Assembly: GCF_019279795.1 (NCBI RefSeq)
Contig: NC_056731.1
Coordinates: forward strand, 869,860,023-869,924,022
Direction: 5' to 3'
Source of the DNA: Protopterus annectens
Taxonomy: Eukaryota; Chordata; Ceratodontiformes; Protopteridae
Length of the DNA stretch: 64,000 bases
Part shown: piece by piece, positions 33,710 to 44,805 of the stretch
How the letters are laid out: every line of letters begins with the position of its first letter
Numbering within the stretch: position 1 is the first letter of the stretch
Program-made: the position numbers and the translations under genes
The notes under the pieces: model-generated
Told to the model about the DNA's origin: nothing
Seen by the model: only the letters and a program-made list of their open reading frames with translations
Database searches by the model: none

Positions 33710-34603
33710 ATACTTTTACTGCCCCTGTAACAGCTTTATTGGAATCTCTGGCAAAGCGTTTACAATGAAGGTGCAGCTGGCGGCTACTATTAGAGTTCAA
33801 TTAGCTGCTATATCAAACTGTCATATTGGGGAAATTGGACTAAAGGTCATGTCCCACAGGCTTTGCTAAGCTTTCTTAAAAGGTACATTCTTACTGCGAC
33901 CCCCAGTAAAAGAACCACCAGTGCCAGTGGACCTAAACTTTGTTTTATCTACCTTGATTCTTCCTACCTTTTTACCGGCATCATCCTGTGACCTAAAGTT
34001 TTTAACGTGGAAGACTGCCCTTTCAGTAGCCATCACGTCTCCTAGATGTGTGTCAGAACTTCAAGCATTGTCAGTACGTCCCCCTTACATGACCTTCCTC
34101 AAAGATAGTTTCCTTACGAACTAATCCTTTCCTTCTAAAAGTGTGTTCGGAAGCTAATCTGAATCAATCCATTGACTTAAGTCTTTTCCCCAAATTATGG
34201 CAACAAGGCAGAGTATAAATTACACCAGTTAGACTTGCATAGTTGCATTTCTATCTGCATAGATTGAAGGATTTCAGGAAAACCCACCAGCTATTTGTAT
34301 CTTTTTCAGGTAAGACGAAAGGGGCCCCATATCAAAGTTCACCCTTTCCAAATAGCTTACAGACTGCATAACTTTCACATACACATCTTGGAAAAGAGCG
34401 CTTCCAGGAAAAATGAAGTCACTCTACAAGAGCTATAGCAACCTCATCTGCCTTTCAGGCGAGGCTACCTATGGATTCCATTTGTGCAGCAGCAACATGG
34501 GCAAAGCCTCATACCTTTATCACTCATTACAAAGTTGATTTGGCTTCCAAGAACAGGGCCTCTTTTGGGTCCACTGTTCTGAAGAGTATTTTCCTTTGAG
34601 TCA
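33710..34603 (+). pseudogene. C2 tyrosine recombinase, second part
   Basis: Continues the gene begun at 27970. Blocks: PVTALLESLAK (33722-33755), FLPASSCDLKFLTWKTALS, ITSPRCVSELQALS (34032-34075; the catalytic Arg is Cys), STRAIATSSAF near 34423-34455, and the terminal LPMDSICAAATWAKPHTF then HYKVDLASKNRASFG (34465-34570), ending at a TGA near 34600. The Arg loss and a frameshift around 34120 would inactivate it. Confidence 0.85.
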
Positions 34604-34639
34604 CCCAAAAAAGATGGTGCTAGGGACGCTGTCCCAACC

Positions 34640-34736
34640 AGAAAAGAATGGAGGAGAGATAAGACAACATAACATAAAGAATTATGTACTCACCATAACA
34701 TTCCATGTTTGTTGTCCATCTTGCCCTCATTCTTGC
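34640..34736 (+). repeat. ICR of C2
   Basis: GAATGGAGGAG...TTCTTGC. The join AACAT/AAAG is at 34675/34676. The right half is the complement of the terminal sequence at 35005-35064. Confidence 0.8.
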
Positions 34737-34929
34737 ATCCCACCCTCCTACCCCCAGCCTTAATTTCTGGAGGATCAAGGGTTTTTTTTTTGCTAATTGG
34801 AACTTGATGTCTCTGAATTTCTTCTTTAGTCCTTTTCAGACCTAATTATAACTCTTTGTGGACATTGACTATACTTTCTGCAAACAAGATCATGGTAATC
34901 TTCCCTGAGCATGATGGGCTAGGGTGTAG

Positions 34930-35064
34930 CCACGAGCCGGTGGAAGTCCTTGAGCTTTTGTATAGGCTGAGTCGAACCGATTATCGGTTCCGAACCCAAC
35001 CAGCAAAGAATGAAGGCGATATGGACAACAAACATGGAACGTTATGGTGAGTATATAACTTCTT
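34930..35064 (+). repeat. 3' terminal repeat of C2
   Basis: Contains a perfect dyad GAACCGA (34974-34980), TTA, TCGGTTC (34984-34990), then GAATGAAGGCGATATGGAC and the tip GGTGAGTATATAACTTC. The 5' partner has been lost. Confidence 0.75.
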
Positions 35065-36119
35065 TTTTTTTTTTTGTTTGGTGGTGCTTTGTGTAAACCA
35101 GTGGCAAAAGTGATCTAACGCTGAAATCTTCTTGAGGTCCCAGTGTAGGCTTTAAAGGGGGGGGGGGGGCATTATACTAGTACCAGGCACAATTAAGGAG
35201 CTTCAAACTGTATTAACACACATTCTTTCAGATGGCAATTTTGCTTTTGAAGTTTCAAAAAGCTTGTAAATCTTTAGGGAATGTTCTTGTACTTTGGTCA
35301 AATGTCAAAACTTTGTTCAACTTTGGGGTCTCCAGTTACTTCTAATAGTTGCAGGGAAGTTTCCTGTAGTATATGTTGTACTGGCAAATAAAGCAGTTTT
35401 TCTTTTGTAGGAGAAGTGCAGTTTGTATTGCAAAAGACTTGCTTGGAATATGACAAACCAGTACAAATGTGGTACTACAAACTGAAAAGCACTAAATAAT
35501 ACCAGGGAATGTTCTTTAAATGATGGTTTGCAAAAGGTAAAGCTGGAAGGAAGGCCGTATAGTTTAAAGGTAACTTGATTCGATATGTTAAATCTCATTG
35601 TGGAATGGGGTTACCTGTTAAAGTACAGCACATGAGGCTTAAAATGCAGAAAAAAAATTAAAGCACATAAATACAGTGATCAGGTCACAATTTGGAAGTG
35701 TAGTACAGCAAACAGGGCTTGTGGGTATGAGGTGGTACATACAGAGGGTGGTGTTTGGTATTATTTATTTTATTTATTTAACATTTGTTTGCCAGGATAG
35801 TCCGACTGGACAACAAGTGTCTGTTTTCAGCGGAGTCCTGGGGAGAAAAACTCCATAAGTTTACAGATTGAAGAAAAATTTACAAGAGAGACCTTGCAGA
35901 GTAGTAGCATACAGATTGTAGATTTTATAGCCGTTATACAATGAGGACATTCTCTTTTTTGGTTGACAATACAAGTATACAGAATATACAGTGAGAGTAG
36001 ATAAGAATATGGTAGAGCATTGCAAGATATTTCACAATTGAATAAGAGTATATAAATGTTTGTTTTCCATAAATACATTCAAGCAAATATACATGCAAGA
36101 ATATGCATACATATGTATG
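35065..36119. other. Unique DNA between elements
   Basis: About 1 kb with no gene I recognise, apart from the dispersed repeat at 35758-35872. A G run lies at 35157-35169. Confidence 0.5.
35758..35872 (+). repeat. Dispersed repeat, copy 2
   Basis: Second copy of the repeat at 10702-10805, same orientation, sharing TTTATTTATT, AACATTTGTT, GTCCGACTGG, CTGTTTTCAGCGGAG and CTGGGGAGAAA. Confidence 0.65.
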
Positions 36120-36478
<359 letters not shown>

Positions 36479-36557
36479 GGGTACCTATCAAACCATCGAC
36501 AACTTAAAATAACGAAACTGACTCCACCGACAACTGAATTAACCAACAGTGCAAAAA

Positions 36558-36687
36558 CGGACGTTTACAAGGTAAGGGGTGTAAATTAAGCTACTCAAGC
36601 CTACCATGGTTTAGGAAGGGTGGCAGTGTCATGCAACCATGGTAGGCATGAGTAGCGGAGTTACACCCCTTACCTTGTAAAAGTCCG
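36558..36687. repeat. Hairpin (MITE-like) abutting C3
   Basis: Outer arms 36558-36584 and 36661-36687 (27 nt, one mismatch) and inner arms 36590-36611 and 36635-36656 (22 nt, one mismatch) fold on each other around a 23-nt loop. The right arm ends exactly where C3 begins. The left flank (36485-36557) holds degenerate GTTGTCGG-like units on the - strand. Probably a non-autonomous inverted-repeat element into which C3 inserted. Confidence 0.65.
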
Positions 36688-36880
36688 ATGTTAAGTTGTC
36701 AATCTCGCCTTCATTCTTGCTGGATGGGTTCGGAGCCGATCCTCGGCTCCGACTCGGCACTTGCTTTAGCTTGAGAACTCCTTTTACCAGCTCGAGGCAA
36801 CCCTATATCCCATGATGCAAGGCGGAACTACCTCAGATCTCGTTTGCCGCTTAGCGAAAGAGGTCTCCTTTGCCAGCTGA
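36688..36880 (+). repeat. 5' terminal repeat of C3
   Basis: Matches the C repeats at 44492-44678 and 50582-50741. A perfect dyad (9-nt arms, 3-nt spacer) lies at 36731-36751; CCCATGATGC and AGATCTCGTTTGCCGC follow. Confidence 0.8.
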
Positions 36881-37138
36881 GGTAAGTGATTTTCTTGGTA
36901 AAATCAGAAAAGCTTAGTTAGCGTTTTATTTTCCCCTTTTATTCATAGTATAGTCTGTAGTGAATTACAGCCCACCCTATTCCCTTGTTTTCAAACTTTT
37001 ATAACCTTTTTATAACCTTTAGTGTAAAGTTTTAGTTAGGCCTAAATCCCCATTGGTTAATCCCTTCCTGCGTGTTGTGTGTAGGGGATTAATTTTGTGT
37101 GTTTGTTGGGGTTTGTGTGTGTTACTTCCTCCTAGGAT

Positions 37139-38500
37139 ATGTCTAGGGAAGGCAAGGTCTCAGGCTTCAAGAAGTGTGACTCGTGCTGTCAGAAAATGTC
37201 TCTGACAGACGGTCACACTTCTTGTGTTTATTGCCTGGGGCCTTTGCACACCTGCAGGACTCCTGTGCTTTGTGCCACTCTTTTAGCCAGAGAGTCCTGC
37301 AGGAAAGGAGGAATAAGCTTATCCTCCGTGGCTTACTTAAGCCAGAAGGTTCTCCCTCTAAAGCAGGGTCTGGGAAACCTTCTAAGCCACCGAAGGCTCA
37401 GGCTTCAGTATCCAAGCCTCCTCCGGTGGCTCCGGCTCCCGTCGGAGCGTGATCGCCGGCTGGAACCGATGTATCTACCATGAAAGTAGTAGGTCGGGCA
37501 CCGGCTGGTTCCGATACCTTGTCTACTGTGGCCTTGTCGGCTCCGGCTGGAGCCGACACCTTATCCAGCATCGGGCGAGAAACCTTGGCTCCATCTGGAG
37601 TTCAGGGACTGCTCCGATGGCTTCGTCCCGAAAGAGATCTCGGTCCCTCGTTACTGAGTATCCACCGGCTCCGGTTCTCCTCTTTTGTCGGAGCGGAGCC
37701 ATCGAGCCGATCTTCGAGATCTTCCAGGCTGTCTGACCACGACTTAGAGGGTGGTAAGCAGGCTGTTGAAGTCTCAGGCACTGGCCCAAATGCTCCATAG
37801 CCCGTCTCAACAGACTTCGCTATAGCCTCACCCTTGAACTTCCTCCTCCGACTCCACACCAGAGTTCGGGCGGGCTTCTCGGGACAGCGACTGTTTGATG
37901 CGGAGCCGATACATCCTTCGGCTCTGTCGTCCTCGGCCCGATCTCCTCCTTACGCCTTCCTGAGGATCCGGTCGTCGGGTTTCCATTGTCTGCTCCGAGG
38001 GGCTAGTGGCATCGGACCCTTGTCCGACCCGCCTCCCTCTCGGCTTCGGCTTTTAAGCTCGGCACCATCGGCCTCGAGCCTTCCCTCTCATTGGAGCCGG
38101 AATTCCTGTTTCTTCGGAGCGGGGATATTCCGGCCTCCCGGGGAGGGGAGCCTTTGAGGTGATGAGGAGTGTCCTGGCCTCTGAGCCTGGTCAACAGTCC
38201 ATCCCTCTAGCTCCTCCCTCATCAGTGCCTGCAGACGCCTCTTGCCAGCCTCTTGCTCTCAGGCCCAGGGATCCATCGCCCCAGGTTTCCCCACTGGGAA
38301 TTTCCTCCTCTTCCGAGGTTTCTCCTGATCCTGCAGGGGAACCCCCTCAGAAGAGGACGTGTAAGAGGAAACAAACAGACTCCCCTGAGTCTACTACATC
38401 TGATACCGACTTAGATGAGTCGGAGGGTTCCCCACGGTCCCCCTCTGAGGATGTCTCCTTTTCAGACATCCTTGAGCTCCTCAAACAGAGGGGAAGGTTT
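37139..38500 (+). pseudogene. gag: C3 gag, N-terminal part
   Basis: ATG at 37139. Residues about 11-45 form the Cys/His module: KKCDSCCQKM, then CVYCLG-x-x-H, then a downstream Cys pair near 37258-37280 that falls in a shifted frame. A Ser/Pro-rich stretch follows, whose DNA is crowded with GGAGCCGA/TCGGCTCC words (37537-37556, 37901-37908). The last part (38159-38500) reads KRTCKRKQTDSPES, then SDTDLDESEG and SFSDILELLKQRG, matching the C gag. At least three frame changes. Truncated by the gap. Confidence 0.8.
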
Positions 38501-39000
38501 NNNNNNNNNNNNNNNNNNNNNNNNNNNNNNNNNNNNNNNNNNNNNNNNNNNNNNNNNNNNNNNNNNNNNNNNNNNNNNNNNNNNNNNNNNNNNNNNNNNN
38601 NNNNNNNNNNNNNNNNNNNNNNNNNNNNNNNNNNNNNNNNNNNNNNNNNNNNNNNNNNNNNNNNNNNNNNNNNNNNNNNNNNNNNNNNNNNNNNNNNNNN
38701 NNNNNNNNNNNNNNNNNNNNNNNNNNNNNNNNNNNNNNNNNNNNNNNNNNNNNNNNNNNNNNNNNNNNNNNNNNNNNNNNNNNNNNNNNNNNNNNNNNNN
38801 NNNNNNNNNNNNNNNNNNNNNNNNNNNNNNNNNNNNNNNNNNNNNNNNNNNNNNNNNNNNNNNNNNNNNNNNNNNNNNNNNNNNNNNNNNNNNNNNNNNN
38901 NNNNNNNNNNNNNNNNNNNNNNNNNNNNNNNNNNNNNNNNNNNNNNNNNNNNNNNNNNNNNNNNNNNNNNNNNNNNNNNNNNNNNNNNNNNNNNNNNNNN
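38501..39000. other. Assembly gap (500 N)
   Basis: A run of exactly 500 N, a conventional placeholder, so the true size is unknown. It separates C3 (on +, cut in gag) from D (on -, cut before its recombinase). At least the rest of C3, the 3' end of D and the 3' half of C4 are missing here. Confidence 0.98.
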
Positions 39001-39241
39001 TCATTGGATACTCTAGTGTTGGGTTTCTGGGCCTCCTGCAGAACTAAAACAGCTTCCTCAGGAAAAAAAAAAAAAAAAAGTGTCCAAAAGGGATCGAAAG
39101 CCCATCACCCACAGAGTTAGATTCAGGAAGGTGAGATGTAGATGGACAAGCGCTCTTGTCCTGTATGAGAAGGTATAGCCTGTGGAGTAACTTGTGATGA
39201 CTGCCCCTGCCCCTGGCTAAACGCAGAAGAGGGTAACTGTG

Positions 39242-40088
39242 TCACCTTGGCCAAAAAGAATTCACCAGCAAGATTTCTGGTTTGTCCTGCTGTATTTTCA
39301 GTAGGACCTTCTGAATGAGTGGGAAGGGGGGTATGCATAAAGAAACACCCCCTTCCATACCAGAAGTTCTGGGACTCTGGCACAAAACTTTGCCTCCTCC
39401 ATGAGCAGACAACTTCCAAACAGGTCTATATGAAGGGTACCCCACCAATGGAGAATGTCCAGAAATACATTCCTGTGAAGTATCCATTTTTGGGATTGTG
39501 TCATGGACCTGCTGAGTGGGTGTACCAGCACATTTTGAGCTGAAGGAATATAAAACTACTTGCAAAGCAACCTTCTCTTGAGAGGGAATCTCCCAGGCTT
39601 GAAGGGTCAACCTGCAAAGCAGGTATGACTTGGTGCCCCGCTGTTTGTTCACATACCATATAACTGTTGTGTTGTCTGTGAATAACTTCAGGGGTCCTTG
39701 GAGTAGGGATGAATGAAAGGCTTTGAGCTCCAGGATCAAAGCCCTTATTTCCTTTACATTGATATGTTGCTTCTTGACTGAGGGAGACCAAAGGCCCTGG
39801 ACTTTTATGCTACCCAGAGTACCTCCTCACCCCAAGTCTGAGGCATCTGTGTAGAGCTCCTGAACTGGAGCTGGCTGTTGAAAGGGAAGGCCTGGGTTCG
39901 GTTGAATCTGCTTTACCAGTCATTGTATTTCTCTCCTTATGCATGGGAAAAGAGGGAGTACACATTCCAGAGGATGGGCATGCTGGCTCCAAAGTGCTTT
40001 TAGAAACCACTGGGATTTTCCACATGTGGAGCCTGGCTAGGGGTAGCATGGGAATAAGTGATGCCATGAACCCTAGTATTATACACAA
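39242..40088 (-). pseudogene. pol: D RNase H and methylase-like region
   Basis: RNase H: LKLFTDNTTVIWYVNKQRGT (about 39630-39690) preceded by an INVKEI-like block near 39760. Methylase-like: LCIPPFPLIQKVLLKIQQDKPE and a W-PR block (39242-39330). An upstream frame at 39810-40088 reads GFMASLIPMLPLARLHMWK, the region between RT and RNase H. Several frame shifts. Confidence 0.75.
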
Positions 40089-40232
40089 GTACTTCCTGGC
40101 AGAGATGGGAGGTGAAGGGGAGTAGTTGTAGGAACTAGCTGAGTAGAGTTTGGACTTTCTGAGGAGGGATGAAAGCCATTATCAGATCTGTCCTTAGTCT
40201 GCCCCCTAGGAAGAACTGAAAGAAGACTGAGT

Positions 40233-40900
40233 TTATGGTGAACCCAGGCGAGAGCGAATTAGGTTTTCCTTAAGGGTGTCTGGGTGGACTGCTTGAATTA
40301 GGTCATCCAGGAAAGGAAAGGTAAGTATTCCTTGGAGCCTGCAGAAGGTAATAACAGGAGCTAAGCATTTTGTAAATAATTTTGGTGCCGTAGAGAATCC
40401 AAAGGGTAAAGCACAGAACTGAAAATTTGAGGAAGCAAAAAAAAACGGTAAAAAACTTCCTGTATAGAGCATGAATGGCAATATGCAGGTATGCATCCTT
40501 GGTGTCCAGAATGACTAGGAAGGCCTGGGGAAGCAGAAGAGGGAAATGAGTTTGCAGAGTAAGCATAAGAAGAGTTGGCACTTTAAGAAAAAGGTAGAGA
40601 TGTGAGAGGTCCAAGACTGGTCTCCATGTACCATCTATTCTGGGAACTAGGAACATCCTTGAGTAAAACCCTCTTCCTTTTTATAGTGGTGGAACTTCTT
40701 GAATGGTTCCTTGATTTAGCAAGTCCTCTAGGATTTGAGGGAGCAGAGGAACCTGATCCCAAGGAGGCGGTGGAATGCCCATAAAGGGAGGGACAAATTT
40801 CCATGCCATGTGGTAGCAGTTTTGGATAATGGAAAGTACCTACTTGGTGGAGACACTTTTTCAAAAGGGAAGAGAAGATGGGTGCTGGAAAGGGGAATGT
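40233..40900 (-). pseudogene. pol: D reverse transcriptase
   Basis: MFLVPRIDGTWRPVLDLSHL, then LVILDTKDAYLHIAI, then FCALPFGFSTAPKLFTKCL and FPFLDDLIQAVH, giving the catalytic box as FLDD (about 40295-40310). Two frames are used (break near 40420). RNA-dependent DNA polymerase of the element, inactive here. Confidence 0.8.
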
Positions 40901-40980
40901 TTGAGAGACATGTCAGATAGAGGAACTTCTGAGCAGGGGTTTGCAGAGGTCTGAAAGATCCCCTTCTATGAGCCCCTTTC

Positions 40981-42605
40981 CTATGGAAAGGAGAGGAACT
41001 GTGCGGTTTCCTTATGAGAAATTGTCTTGGAAGGATAATTTTTGTGGCATTTAGGAACTGAAGACAAAAAGATGTGTTTCAGTTCCTTAAGCATTTCCCC
41101 TTTTACATGTAGGGACATGAAAAGGGCTGCAGCATCGGCACCAAAGATGGCATCACTGCCCAGAGGTGCATCCATAATTTTAACCTTGACACCTTCAGGC
41201 AAAGATTGAAGTCTTAACCATGAGTACCTCCTAAGGACAGGAAATGAAGCACTTGCAGAAACCTCAGCTGCATCATAACTGCATTTAATTGAATATCCAA
41301 GCACCTGGACTGAAGTAGACAGTAAAGAGGCAAGCTGAGCCTTGGCTGGAGAATCAGGAGCATCTGATACCAGCTGAGAAGCTTAGGTAAGCAAGGCCAG
41401 AACATATTTCGACATGTGGCTCTGGTAGTTGATGGCTCTGAAAGCCAGAGCAGAGGATGTATACACTTTTAGTCATCTTCTCCATCATTCTTCTATCCTT
41501 GTCAGAGGGGAGGAGATCAGTAGAGAAAAGAAGTCTAGAAGAGGTGTCTGCTGAAAGGGAAATAACGGAGGCATCTGCTAGAGAACATTTAAATACAAAC
41601 ATGCTGTACTCGGGAACTTTACACAATCTATCAGGCCTTTTAGGTGCTGCAGGTTGAGAATTTGGCTTCTTTGACACACAAAGGCATCCAGAAAAGCATC
41701 TGCAACAGATCAAATCTCACTTCTGATACTCTTTCATTCTGAAAGGACAAATCATCTTCAAGAAAATCCCCAGTATTAGAATCTAATTCAGTGACAGCAC
41801 AACCTAGAAGTGATGATTTGAAATGTGTAAATTAATGAGTCATCTGATAAAGAAGTTTCTTCTTCTCTAGAAGCCTCCTGTTCCACTACTGAACACCTAG
41901 GAGTAGTGGAAGAAATAGTAATGGAAGGTTGAACAGTGGACGGATTTAAAGCAAGGAAGGCATTAAATATTCCCTGTGAGAAGGCCTGCCAATCTGGGGA
42001 AGGATCCTGGGAAGAGGAAACTTTCTTCTTACAAGCAAGACCCCCCCCCCCCCTTGGATTTTAGAGAAATATCTGATGTAGGCCTCGGTTCTTGGGCAGG
42101 CAATGGGTTAACTTGAGATGGAGGAGCACTGCAAGGGACATCCAAAGTAGTGGGCTGCAGTTGCAGCTCACTGCTCTGAAAGGACATCTGCGATGCCTCT
42201 GATGTGCTAGTGGCACCCTCTCCAACAGCTTCTGAAATGGTACCCACTGCAGGATGGGAACCAGAGCTCGAACAGGTCTTTGGGCTTACACCACCCTCAA
42301 CAGGAACATCCGGATTCAGAGGTAAAGTCAAGAGATTCAGGCCTGATCTTTTTGGCCTTCTTCCGTGGCTCACCGGACAGACCTGCAGTGCCCTCCATAC
42401 CAAAAGCTAGTCTTTTAAGCAGTTGATTCGCAAGGTACATATTAAGAGCCAACAAACTACTACGAAACATTTTGGGGACAAACGCCTGGCAAACTGCGCT
42501 AGACCTGTAATCATGCTCGGACCCTAGGAAAAACGAACATCGATCGTGGCTACCTTTGTGTGGAATCGGACATCCACAAAGGCACTTGTCTTTCCTAGAT
42601 GACAT
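40981..42605 (-). pseudogene. gag: D gag
   Basis: N-terminal module KDKCLCGCPIPHKG, then CSFFLGSEHD (the second Cys of the usual C-x-x-C-L-G is Phe) and an AVCQAF block (42480-42590). C-terminal half: KVPEYSMFVFK, PSDKDRRMMEKMTKSVYI and LRRYSWLRLQSLPEG then VKIMDAPLGSDAIFGADAAA (41040-41230), equivalent to LRRHAWLKEQSLPDH of A2. Several stops and shifts lie between 41720 and 42300. Confidence 0.75.
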
Positions 42606-42759
42606 TAGCTTCAAAAAACATGCAGCAGCAAAACAGGAACAAAGATTTCCCCCAATGGGCATTTATCTGAAAAACAGCAAACACTCAGCAATCAGGCGAA
42701 CAGTAGAAGCTGGCATTCAGACTGGCAGCAGAGAAACTGCGGAATTGTACATGCCAACA

Positions 42760-42911
42760 TCAGCTTTATGGTCTACATTGTCTGCCTTGCTATGTGCAAC
42801 ATTACATGTACCAAGCAGCAGCAAAAGTCTCTTTTATACTGGCCGAACATTCGGGCCACCGAGGCGGGGAATCCCTCAGGTTATGAATGCTGCAACAGAG
42901 GAACAGGACAT
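42760..42911 (-). repeat. 5' terminal repeat of D with TATA box
   Basis: Read on -: tip AATGTCCTGTTCC, then CTGCAGCA-like TGTTGCAGCATTC, CTGAGGGATTCCCCGCCTCGG, then TATAAAA (42832-42838). Same architecture as A/B repeats but no CRE. Confidence 0.65.
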
Positions 42912-44205
42912 TCTCAGAAACCCTGATTTTGCAAGCCTCCTGTGCCATGGGATTAGTATATTCGACTTGAACTCAGTCTTATTCTTTTGAGGGAGTTGTC
43001 TCCACATGAATCCCCGAAAATTCCCTGAGATTTATGGAACCACATTTTCTTGCCTCTTCCAATTCCTTGAAAAGGCTTTTTTGAAGGATAGAAAAGCAAA
43101 TCCCTAGTGCAGAGTCTTTCCTTCCTGTTCACGGTCAGAAAGAATTTCTTTCACAGAAGGGCCAAATAAAGATGTTCCATCAAAAGGGGGCATTGACGAA
43201 AGACTACTAGAAAGGCACCAGAAAACTCGATAACCACATCCGGGCATGTCTCCTTGTGGCAATGCCTGAACAGTCAGCCCATGAGGTGCATTCTGCTGCA
43301 TTAGAAATCAACCTCATCTATCCTCGGAAGACCAGAATTGGATTTTGAGAGTTCCTTAGTCAAATTCATCTGCAGTCACAATGTGCACCAGATAGTTCAG
43401 GTACTTCAAGGCAAAGGTCACTGAAGCAAATACGTACTTTCCAAACCTGTACAACAGCCTGGACTCTCTGCTGGGGGAGGGGGGGGTGGACAGTGGAACT
43501 CTGTTCTGCTAGTTCCTCCTTAGTAGCTGCCACCACAACCATTGCATCAACAGGGACTCCTTTACTCCAATGGGAGTTATCTTTTGGAGGAGCTAAAACT
43601 TTATCCAGATGACATGGGATTTATGCAACAGAATTTGGTTCCCTCCATGCTCGGCGAGAGACTAGGTCAATAAGCTGATCGGCCAGGGGAGTCACCAGAG
43701 ATGTAGACAGGCCAGCACTAAAAGCTGCCAGAAATATGGACTACTCAGGTTAAGAATCATCTGAGGACTCAACATCTTTCACCTTAAGGACTTCCAAAAG
43801 GTCTCCAAATGAGACAATCAGGTGGTGATCTGGTGGACCCTTTCCCTTAAAAGTTAATATCTTCGGTGAGAGACAAAGGGGAAATGTATGTGCCTCCTTT
43901 CACATATTCTCTTTGCGAGCCTCCTCAGCAGAATGCTCTGGGGAGGTGTCCAAAGAGCGGGGTAATTCCTCTGCAGGAAATGCCTGGATGCTAGTTGGTA
44001 ATGGCTGTCCCTTTGGAGTATGTCCGATGGGATCAGAGCTCGGAACCATAAGGGGGGGAAAAAAGGTTTAGGATCCATGGACATATGAGAGACTGGATCT
44101 ACTGAATGAGAAGACTCCCTCTCCACAACCTCAAAGACAGACAGGCCAAGAGAAGCTGTGGCTGGCCTCACTGGAGCACATATTCCCAATGCAGGCAAGC
44201 CGCAA
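42912..44205 (-). pseudogene. gag: C4 gag, second part
   Basis: Parallel to 48000-49300 of the C element: WFRKSQ-like end near 43040, FGPSVKEILSDREQEGKTL with an AFFDGTSL-type block (43104-43180; C: DGSSLFGPKVKDTL), and a PDHHLIVSFGDLLE-like block near 43800. Heavily decayed. Confidence 0.65.
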
Positions 44206-44440
44206 AGTACAGTTTTGTACCTACCATAAATGTAGATGTTAGAGTGCTCATACAGCTGCAGTAATCACACTTGGGTTATCCTGCAGTCAGGCGGGTCCTC
44301 AGTCGGCCGAATTCCAAAGTCTAGGTCCGGCATCGGTTGTCGTCGCTTCTTCCCTGACGTCAGTGCGGCAGGGGTATAAGACAGGCAGCCGACGCCATTT
44401 TCTTCAGTTTTTCTTGCTCCAGATGTCAGGTGCCCCCAGA
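44206..44440 (+). repeat. 3' terminal inverted repeat of B
   Basis: Inverted partner of 55785-55957. Shared blocks include CAGTCGGCCGAATTCCAAAG, CTAGGTCCGGC and GGCAGGGGTATAA. The CRE TGACGTCA is at 44355-44362 and TATAAGA at 44375-44381, 12 nt apart. Confidence 0.85.
44355..44381 (+). promoter_or_regulatory. CRE plus TATA box in the B 3' repeat
   Basis: TGACGTCA, 12 nt, TATAAGA, pointing into the element from its 3' end. Same geometry as A1 and A2-left. Confidence 0.6.
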
Positions 44441-44491
44441 AGGAAGGCAAAACGTAATATTATGCAAAGATGCAATGTAGATAAATCAAAA

Positions 44492-44678
44492 CTTTTAGTT
44501 ATGTACTTACCATAACTTAAGATGTTTGGGATCCATCTCGCCTGCATTCTGTACTGATGGGCTCGGAGACGATCCTCGGCTCCGACTCCGCACGCTATGC
44601 TATAGAGCGAAGCCTCTTATTGGCTGAGCTATTCTCTATCCCAGGATGCACCACCACTAATCCCCCAGATCTTGTTTG
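44492..44678 (+). repeat. 3' terminal inverted repeat of C
   Basis: The 143-bp arm 44536-44678 is inverted at 50582-50726 with few mismatches; the outer tips differ, as expected. Contains the dyad at 44564-44584 (one mismatch) and an inverted CCAAT box (ATTGG, 44619-44623). Confidence 0.85.
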
Positions 44679-44805
44679 TCCGCATTCATGCACACACACA
44701 ACTGTTTAGATAACATTGCCAGATGTTTCAAGACGAAACAATAGAATTCGGACAGTCCGATCTCTTCTGATCTCCAAGGCAGGGGGAAGGAGGGTGGGTT
44801 ATTAG

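Larger units (their letters stand above)
24138..35064 (+). mobile_element. DIRS-type retrotransposon C2, host of A2
   Basis: A C-type element on +: gag from 24138, RT/RNase H (26260-27700), methylase-like segment (27770-27920), first part of the recombinase (27970-28170). It is then interrupted by the complete A2 and resumes at 33710 with the rest of the recombinase, an ICR (34640-34736) and a terminal repeat ending about 35064. Its own 5' repeat and gag start are missing: it begins directly at the A1 end (24137). Confidence 0.85.
36688..38500 (+). mobile_element. DIRS-type retrotransposon C3, 5' part
   Basis: Starts with ATGTTAAGTTGTCAATCTCGCC, the C-type 5' tip, followed by the terminal repeat (dyad at 36731-36751) and gag from 37139. 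It is cut by the N gap at 38501; the rest is not in the window. Confidence 0.85.
39001..42911 (-). mobile_element. DIRS-type retrotransposon D, 3'-truncated by the gap
   Basis: On -: 5' repeat (about 42760-42911), gag (42605-40981), RT (40900-40233), RNase H and methylase-like part (40088-39242). The recombinase and ICR are not visible and should lie in the gap. The 5' tip (GGACAT at 42906-42911) matches the ICR of the related E element. It is inserted between gag and RT of C4. Confidence 0.8.

Noticed and set aside
38159-39047. Frames of 180-285 codons crossing the gap
   Set aside because: Mostly translated N; only the first about 114 codons on + (C3 gag) are real.
44206-44440. B 3' repeat considered as the start of a separate + strand element
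   Set aside because: The sequence following it (44441-44491) continues the tail of B in reverse and no gag follows on +; its tip is predicted by the B ICR.
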